Assembly: GCF_003589595.1 (NCBI RefSeq)
Contig: NW_020653397.1
Span: 1,969,092 to 2,033,091 of the forward strand
Direction: 5' to 3'
Length of the DNA stretch: 64,000 bases
Source of the DNA: Hyposmocoma kahamanoa
Taxonomy: Eukaryota > Arthropoda > Insecta > Lepidoptera > Cosmopterigidae
Positions 57,622-64,000 of this stretch are shown piece after piece. The translations under genes were made by a program, and so were the position numbers. The notes under the pieces were generated by a model. That model was given only the letters and a program-made list of their open reading frames with translations, did no database searches and was not told the origin of the DNA. Positions within the stretch are counted from its first letter, which is position 1. Each line of letters begins with the position of its first letter.

Positions 57622-58196
57622 GTAAGTACGTGATATTTTAGATTTTAAGTAATATATTATATAATATTCCTGCTAACAATGAATTGTAAGTTTTTTCTCT
57701 ATTTTACTAACGCCAATGGATCCGTGTTGTTTGAAAAAAATATATTTGAATTTTTGAAGAAACTTATCGACTAATATTAAATAAACGAAATATGTATATG
57801 GAATCTTAAACCATAGAACAAGGAAACTGTCTTCCCATTCCAGGTCCCCATTGCGTCTTTTTTGTGAAAACAAATTCGGCATAGTCAATTTTGGTCAAGC
57901 GTGAGTTGGTCATAAAAATGAAAAAAATGAATCAAAATTTTTTTGTGTCGATCGACAGTTTTATGAAGGGATCATTTCATTATATGGGATGAAAAAAGTC
58001 GGGCCAGCAGAAGTTGGAAAAAAAAATTAATACAATTGACTAATTTTTTTTTAATCCTAATACTCAGTTTCTTATACGGATGACTTCATTATATTGGAAG
58101 AAAAAAATTGGTACAGCATAAGTTACATGTTTTCATACAAATACAAAAAAAGCACTCTATAGAAGAAAATAAAGTAAACACAAAGCGATACATCTT
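57622..58196. other. intergenic, nothing recognised
   Basis: AT-rich DNA. The phrase TTATATGGGATGAAAAAAGT is loosely repeated (TTATATTGGAAGAAAAAAAT, 57978 and 58091). Confidence 0.4.
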
Positions 58197-58296
58197 TCTG
58201 TAACAGTTGCAGTGCCACGAAGAGCTTTAAATTGCAAAGATCAGAGGAACACTGCCGCTACGCCCATCACCTTGACACATAAAGTTGACAAGTACC
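58197..58296 (-). repeat. repeat R fragment
   Basis: GTAACAGTTGCAGTGCCACG to AAGTTGACAAGTACCA, the complement of the core and part of the middle. Confidence 0.8.
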
Positions 58297-59214
58297 AGGG
58301 TTTCGAAAATGCGGGTTGGAAACTTCCAGACGTTTCCCAAGAACTATAAACAATCTTTGATATACAGGTTTCTTTTAATATACAGGTTTAATCACACCGT
58401 TTCCAAAATACATTGCCACTAAATATTCACAAATTAATATAATAGTAGTAAAAAAAATTTCTAATTGAAAATTTGAAAACATTACGATTGAACTAATTCT
58501 ACAAAATGGTGATTCCACGAAACGGTAATTTTGTTTTTCTTTTCACTGTATCATTTTATTTTGAACCTGAAATAAACAAACGTAACCAACAAATTTATAC
58601 TTGAACGACGGCGGCTTCGACCGTTTGGGAATCATACTGCTAGCGCCATCTGTCGTCGAGTAGTGAAACTATTAGCAAAAATTCTGGAGTTTTTTTCTAA
58701 TTTCGACGACAGAAAGGTACGTTTTTTATTTTAGATTAAAGGTATTTGTAATTATTGAGTTTTTATAGAGTACATTCGATTATCGGAAATTTTATTTGAG
58801 AATGTTTTAAAATTGCTATCATAAACAAATATTTTCGAGAAACGTTATCTTGTTTGAAAAAACAAATGTACCGTAGTTCGATACGAAAATTTTCGACTAT
58901 TAACGACTTGTAGTACAGTTGCATTAAAAATAATAATAGCTTAAAGAGAAACAAATTCGTCTTGTCTAAGTGACCATTTTTGGCACCATGGATAGTAACC
59001 ACATGTGGTCGAAGGATAGACTACACAGGGTGGTCCGGAAATGATGGTCAAAACGAAATGAGAACGTAAGGTTAAGTATTTCCAATCGATTTGACTACTA
59101 CACTGTAGTCCGGAAATTTATGATTCAAAAGTTATTGGAAAAATCACAAAAGTGGTGAAACTCCATGAAATGCATATAGAAGATGAGGGATTGAATATTA
59201 GCCAAGTTCATTGC
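58297..59214. other. intergenic, nothing recognised
   Basis: No gene features. 58940-59060 looks repeat-like (GGATAGACTACACAGGGTGG) but I cannot place it. Confidence 0.35.
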
Positions 59215-59375
59215 AGTATTTCGCCATGGTTTGGGGGGTTTTGCCATAATCGCCACGCTTGCCAGGCGAGTTGCTGCCCATCCTCATTGCTTGTTGTTGA
59301 TTCCTTTGTCGCCTTGTACGACACCCACGGGAAGAGAAGGGGTGGCTCTATTCTAAGCCGGACACCACACGGCCA
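59215..59375 (+). repeat. LINE 3' region-like repeat
   Basis: GTTTTGCCATAATCGCCACG, CTTGCCAGGCGAGTTGCTGC and CGACACCCACGGGAAGAGAA, GGGGTGGCTCTATTCTAAGC are a GC-rich block typical of lepidopteran LINE 3' untranslated regions. Confidence 0.5.
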
Positions 59376-59787
59376 GATGTAGTATGTGGTAATCATTATA
59401 TTATAACTCTCTACAGTAATAAATAACATATGATTATATTGAAAATACCATTTAAATATAAAATAATCAAGTACTTTTAGTATTATTAAAACAATATTAT
59501 TTACAAAATTAAATGTGGATTACACCACTGTTGCGCTGATATATAGCCTCAAATAAAAACGGCTTCACAAGTAACTTAATGTCTGTACTACAAATATAAA
59601 CCATAGTGTCAAGAAAGAACGGTTTTTCAATTCCGCATTTATCTCGTAAAGGTTTACGAGACATGCATACCTCACTGTTGAGCACAAGGCTCCTCTTGTA
59701 TCCAAGTAACACCTAATGTATGTCGTAATTAACGTCACAGATGCAAAAGTTTATTTTTCTCATAATTTTCTATCTCCACCACTCTCG

Positions 59788-59880
59788 TGTTTCATTTTGG
59801 TGGTGTAATGATAAACACAATGGGTATTAGATAAACACATCACGAGTTCGACTCCCGGTAGAACCAATTTCAGAAAGTAA
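59788..59880 (+). mobile_element. tRNA-derived SINE, family 4
   Basis: A-box-like TGGTGGTGTAATGATAAAC, B box CGAGTTCGACTCCCGG and then TAGAACCAATTTCAGAAAG, matching the complement of 13050-13146. Confidence 0.65.
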
Positions 59881-60001
59881 CTTTTCTACAAACAATTCCC
59901 TAGTTTGAGATCAGGCAACAGGTGTGAATACTTGAAAAAGCTATTGTATAAGATGCTTATGTATTATTTGTTGCTCTAGCAAGAGCAAAAATCGGTCTTT
60001 T

Positions 60002-60293
60002 TTATAATATCAAGTGACTGGACGATGAAGCCGTGCGCCTGATGGTAAGCGACACGCCTGTCCATAACAGTTGCAGTACGCAAAGCTTTAAATCGCAAAG
60101 ATCCTCGGTACATCGCCACTGCGCCCGTCAACCTGAGACATAAGTTGACAAGTCCCATGTGCCTGTAATTTCACCAGCACCACACCAACCGGAACGCAGT
60201 AATGATAACATTAGTGCTTAGCGGCAGAAATAGGTAAGGTGGCAATATTTTCCTATCCGAACTCTTTCACAAGGAACTCTACTGCTACCAAAG
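60002..60293 (-). repeat. repeat R copy, full length
   Basis: From TATAATATCAAGTGACTGGA to CACAAGGAACTCTACTGCTA. It has a small deletion in the core (GTACGCAAAGC in place of GTGCCACTCAGAGC). Confidence 0.88.
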
Positions 60294-60481
60294 CTAGCTA
60301 TTTTTACTTATACATTTAGGTCGAGTATGCAACTACATTTACTATGTGACTACAGTTGCTTCTACGCGATTTTCGTAGAATGTTTGTAGTAAAAAAATTG
60401 TTCGACTATCGTCTTCAATATCCATGAGTACACAAACATATCACGTACAATATTTGCATAACTAAGGTAAACGATTCTTTT

Positions 60482-60775
60482 ATTGGGAACTGTATACGTA
60501 TTTACAATAATATTCTGTAATGTACATTAAGATTATCAATTCCTAAATTTAAAACTTACGCTAAAAGTATTTTAATTAAAAAGTCTTATTACAAAATTGA
60601 AGAGTATGTTTCAGATAAACAAGTATGGAAAGACAACAAGAGTCTAGATTCCACACAATTATGATTCAAAGTGTATTCCATAGCATTTAAGTTGATTTGA
60701 AAAGAGCAATCCCTAGAGTTTCTTGCTCGTTTTTCTCAGGGAAGTTGACACAGTGAACGAGGAGTAACTTAAAAT
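60482..60775 (+). pseudogene. Jockey-like LINE, ORF2 end and 3' region
   Basis: Sense-strand copy of the end of the 55040-55700 element: FKTYAKSILIKKSYYKIEEY and VSDKQVWKDNKSL-like readings, followed by GATTTGAAAAGAGCAATCCC and TTTCTTGCTCG. Confidence 0.8.
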
Positions 60776-61402
60776 AATTATTTTAATAAAAAACTTACAC
60801 AATATTTGGTCCAAAAATGTTTTTACACGTTGCAAGAGTTCTTCGAGAGCAAAGACAAGATGTTATAAATAACAAATTATATCAATATATACGCGATTAA
60901 AAAATTTATTAGCAATGAATATTTCTAATTTTTACTTAAATAATTACTTATTACTTTTATCTCCATTATTTGTATTTTATTGTTATAATTTTATTTTAGA
61001 CATTGATTTTAATTGATTACGACTGATATGAAATGTTAATTTATAGATTTGACAAGATATGATTAACAACAAATGATATTAATTTTATATGAGACTTTTA
61101 AGGATTGTTAAGAATAAAAATATTTTAATTTATCTATTTCTACATATACAATTAATCATTACTCTTGTTCTTGTTACTTCTATTTTATTAATATAATATT
61201 ATTTTGATACTAATTTGATGATTATGACTGAAATTTAATGTTATTTTTTATAGATTATAGCTTTACAAGTTTAGTAATTAAATATAATTTAATTTTATGT
61301 TATAACTAATTGCTGTGCCCTGCAGGGTTACATGGCTGTACTTATATTTACTTTAAGAACATGTATATTACCCATGTAATGCATTGAATAAATAAATAAA
61401 TA
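60776..61402. repeat. AT-rich DNA with LINE 3' end
   Basis: 60776-61300 is very AT-rich. 61305-61402 reads GCTGTGCCCTGCAGGGTTAC ... TGCATTGAATAAATAAATAA, a LINE-type 3' end with a TAAA repeat tail, similar to 28030-28125. Confidence 0.55.
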
Positions 61403-61500
61403 ATCTATATTTCATAGGTAAGGAAATTACACTTTAAAATCGCCACATTTGTTACACTCTACTGCTCATTTGTAAGGCAGATTCCTCTGAAAAGAATGAG
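61403..61500 (-). repeat. LINE 3' untranslated region fragment (type A)
   Basis: Shares AGGTAAGGAAATTACACTTT and CTCTACTGCTCATTTGTAAG with 31690-31925. Confidence 0.65.
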
Positions 61501-61667
61501 CCAGAATATTTGAATTTTGTAACCAGGTTACATTTTCTTTACTTTTTTCTGTGTCACTGGCATTACAATGTTGTCTATGCTATGAAGTGAATTATAAATA
61601 GAGAGTGGTGGTATATTATAAAAAATCCGAATAAGTAGTTAAAAATATCCAGAATAAGATAAAAGTC

Positions 61668-62065
61668 AAATAATAATTTATTCCAGGTAACATTTTTACA
61701 CTTGAAAACACAATTTTTTAAGCTACTCCTCATTCACTGTGCCGACTTCCCTGGAGAAGAACGAGTAAGAAACTCTAGGGATTGCTCTTTTCAAATAAAC
61801 TTACATGCTATAGAATACATTTTGCATCATATTTGTGTGGAATCTAGGACTCATGTTGTCTTTCCACACATCTGTATCTAATACATAGTCTACAATTTTG
61901 TAATATGACTTTCCAATTAAAATACTTTTAATGTAAATTTTAAACTTAATATATGCTCCGGAATCTTATTGTAAAAACGTATACAGTTCCCCATAAAAGA
62001 ATCGTTTACTTTAGTTAAACAAAAACGTGGTACCATGAGTTTGGACTTAGTTCTAAGGTTAATAC
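61668..62065 (-). pseudogene. Jockey-like LINE, ORF2 end and 3' region
   Basis: The minus strand reads NLRTKSKLMVPRFCLTKVND, SFMGNCIRFYNKIPE and then broken frames with WKDN-like remains. It is the typical LRT-x-K-x-x-VPR...YN-IPE end of Jockey-type reverse transcriptase ORFs. The 3' region contains the complement of GGAGAAGAACGAGTAAGAAA. Confidence 0.82.
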
Positions 62066-62622
62066 GCCCACTACTTACGGAGACTCACCCTCGGGATAGA
62101 AATACGAACAAGATTGGTCGTTAAAGTAAGAGTACCCCTAAGACACCGTGCCGTTATTGTGTAGAAGTGAGAGAATTTGTTCCTGGAAGTGACAAACTAT
62201 TCAGTATCGAAGACGAAATGGGAGTTTGGTACAGTGACCCGCCGCCTCGGACGACGGCATTATGAAATCCGCACAGACAGCGGACTCCTATGGGTCCGGC
62301 TCCTCTGATTCCTGAGAATCACGGCAGAGGCGTGTCATATATTTGAATGTTGTATCCAGATTACTGTTTGTAAACTTTTTCTAAGTCATTCGCATTACAT
62401 CTATGCTACAAAGTGAATTATTTAATTATTCAACAGTAAATAAACACACACATTAAATAAACAAATACGCACTTATGCTCGACACTAGAACATGTTTTTC
62501 ATAAGAATAAAGACATTTCAACTTAGGCTAGCATACGCTCTCAATTTTTTAGCTCCTCGTGGCTAGTTATCGAGAAAATTACTTTATTTTTTTTAAGGTA
62601 AATAATAATTTACTATTCTCAA
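62066..62622. other. intergenic, nothing firmly recognised
   Basis: 62140-62330 is GC-richer (CCGCCTCGGACGACGGCATT, GACTCCTATGGGTCCGGC) and weakly resembles a degenerate tRNA-derived SINE, but no A or B box can be placed. Confidence 0.35.
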
Positions 62623-63884
62623 CCTTAGTGTAATAAGGCCACAGTTTTAAGTAAGACAACTTTTGAAACGAGGGTTTTATAAGATTCTACGTAAGAAATT
62701 AGTCCATAACTTTGCAATATTCATTTCAAATATCATAGATCGAAACAATAACAATAAAAAATCGTTTATTTGCTTAAAACATGGCCTGAAATAGCGTGCA
62801 ACCGTCTAGATATAAAATGCTACTACGATCTTAAAAATTTTGTAATTTTACAAATTAAATGTCTCAAAAATGACAAAAAGGTTTGTTAATGTAGTCATAA
62901 TCGTTTACATCTTATTTTTATTAAATGTTACTACTACTGTACTGACCGTCTTATAATAAAGCCACATCTGCAAAACAACGAACATTCAGAAGGCATAAAA
63001 TTTCTACGAAGAAAATTAGCAGATAACATTTTTGTGCTTAAATAGGAGAGTTTCTAAAATTCCACATATACATAATTTGTTTCATGTGATAAAACACTTT
63101 TGACGTAGGATCTCATGTGGCTTTATTATACCAGAGTTTTAAAATGGCCACCGTACACATGTAAAAAATTACTATCTAAAATCTGGCAATATGACCAATT
63201 AGACGCATTAGCCACCTCGAATTTTGATGTGATTCCTATTTTATTATACCAAAACTACGAATTTGTGAAGTATATTACACGGCCGCAAGCGACAACTGTC
63301 ACTGTAAAATCCTGGTAAATAAAATATTTGTTATACGAAATATAATTAGGTCTTGGTACTTGTTGTGACTGAAGGGGCGTGAGGTATGATTTCTAGCGAT
63401 CATGGCTTTACCGTGAGTTTAGAGCAACAGTCGTACCCTTTACATAATAAGGCCACATGTGACCATATGTTAATTACAAATATGAGAAAATTGTTAATAA
63501 TTGCGTTGCAATAAATTATAAACGTGGTTATGGCCGGTAGCAGAAAATTGTTTCAATGTCGACCTTTGTACTATAAACGAGAGATTATTAGAGCATAATT
63601 TATAAGTTGTCTACTCAAGTTGTTGTTGGACATTAAGCAGTTTTTTACTTAGAACTATATTACCTACCCTGGGTATAATAAAGCCACATGTCAATAGTGC
63701 TTTTATCACATTAAAGTCAAAAAAATAATACGAACTACGTGAAAGAAATTATGTGCATGTAAAATTTCACAACTCTCTTGTTTAAGCATAAAAATAAGTT
63801 GTCGACTAATTTCGTTCGTAGAATCTTTAAGCCTCCTGTCCTAACAAGTTACCCTTTTGCAAATGTTGCCTTATTACACTAAGG
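62623..63884. mobile_element. 1.26-kb TIR element with six copies of a TAATAARGCCACATG motif
   Basis: The ends are perfect 17-bp inverted repeats CCTTAGTGTAATAAGGC (62623-62639 and 63868-63884), with weaker similarity further in. Inside, the related motif TATAATAAAGCCACAT(C/G)TG occurs forward at 62952, 63441 and 63673 and reversed at 63114-63132. I did not notice it elsewhere in the window. A 67-codon frame (63115-63318) has no recognisable domain. No target duplication is visible. The terminal CTTAG..TAATAA.GC resembles the P-type element at 3377. Confidence 0.55.
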
Positions 63885-63952
63885 GACGAACTGTCGCTCG
63901 CGGCCGCGTAATTAAATGACAATTTTATGCGACGAATGGTAAAATGGCCCTA

Positions 63953-64000
63953 NNNNNNNNNNNNNNNNNNNNNNNNNNNNNNNNNNNNNNNNNNNNNNNN
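63953..64000. other. assembly gap (N run)
   Basis: 48 consecutive N at the end of the window. Confidence 0.99.

Noticed and set aside
59509..59712. 67-codon minus-strand ORF (MLLGYKRSL...)
   Set aside because: No recognisable motif and no neighbouring exon; probably chance in repeat-rich intergenic DNA.
63115..63318. 67-codon ORF near the right end as a gene
   Set aside because: It starts within a reversed copy of the TAATAAAGCCACATG motif and shows no known domain or codon bias; kept only as content of the TIR element.

Overview
The window is an AT-rich, intron- and transposon-dominated stretch of an insect nuclear genome, most likely from a moth or butterfly (Lepidoptera). The evidence is one recognisable animal developmental gene split by very long introns, RTE-, Jockey- and R1-type LINE fragments, several tRNA-derived SINE families of lepidopteran style, and many short inverted-repeat elements. 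No bacterial-type gene organisation is present. The last 48 bases are an assembly gap (N).

The only host gene I can support is homothorax (hth, the insect Meis orthologue), a TALE homeodomain transcription factor read on the minus strand. Three coding exons are visible and join in frame at consensus splice sites: exon 1 (46596-46582, MAQPR), exon 2 (15617-15445, from YDESLHGG to DKDAIY plus two bases of a Gly codon) and exon 3 (3268-3127, completing that Gly and then [19 protein letters not shown]... to ...VFSKQ). They give the first 110 residues, including the start of the conserved N-terminal Meis domain that binds Extradenticle/Pbx. Intron 1 is about 31.0 kb, intron 2 about 12.2 kb, and intron 3 runs off the left edge. 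The homeodomain exons lie outside the window. A GC-rich block (about 46.6-47.4 kb) upstream of exon 1 is the likely 5' leader and promoter.

Layout: 1-3126 is intron 3 with no recognised repeat. 3.1-3.3 kb is exon 3. 3.4-15.4 kb is intron 2, with a P-type (THAP) element, SINEs, a hAT-like MITE, LINE pieces and a dispersed repeat here called repeat R. 15.4-15.6 kb is exon 2. 15.6-32.5 kb is repeat-rich intron 1. 32.5-46.5 kb is comparatively repeat-poor intron 1, with GC-rich patches and clusters of homeodomain-type TAAT sites, and is the best candidate for regulatory DNA. 46.6-47.4 kb is exon 1, leader and promoter. 47.5-64 kb is upstream intergenic DNA dense in LINE, SINE and MITE copies, ending in an unclassified 1.26-kb inverted-repeat element.

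The most noteworthy structures are the hth exons with their very long introns; a 381-bp element with perfect 8-bp target duplication and a THAP zinc-finger remnant about 108 bp from the exon 3 splice acceptor; two near-identical hAT-like MITEs 42 kb apart; a 9-bp-TSD MITE nested in repeat R; a 202-bp fold-back element with a 13-bp target duplication that looks Penelope-like; and the 1.26-kb element at the right end with six copies of one motif.
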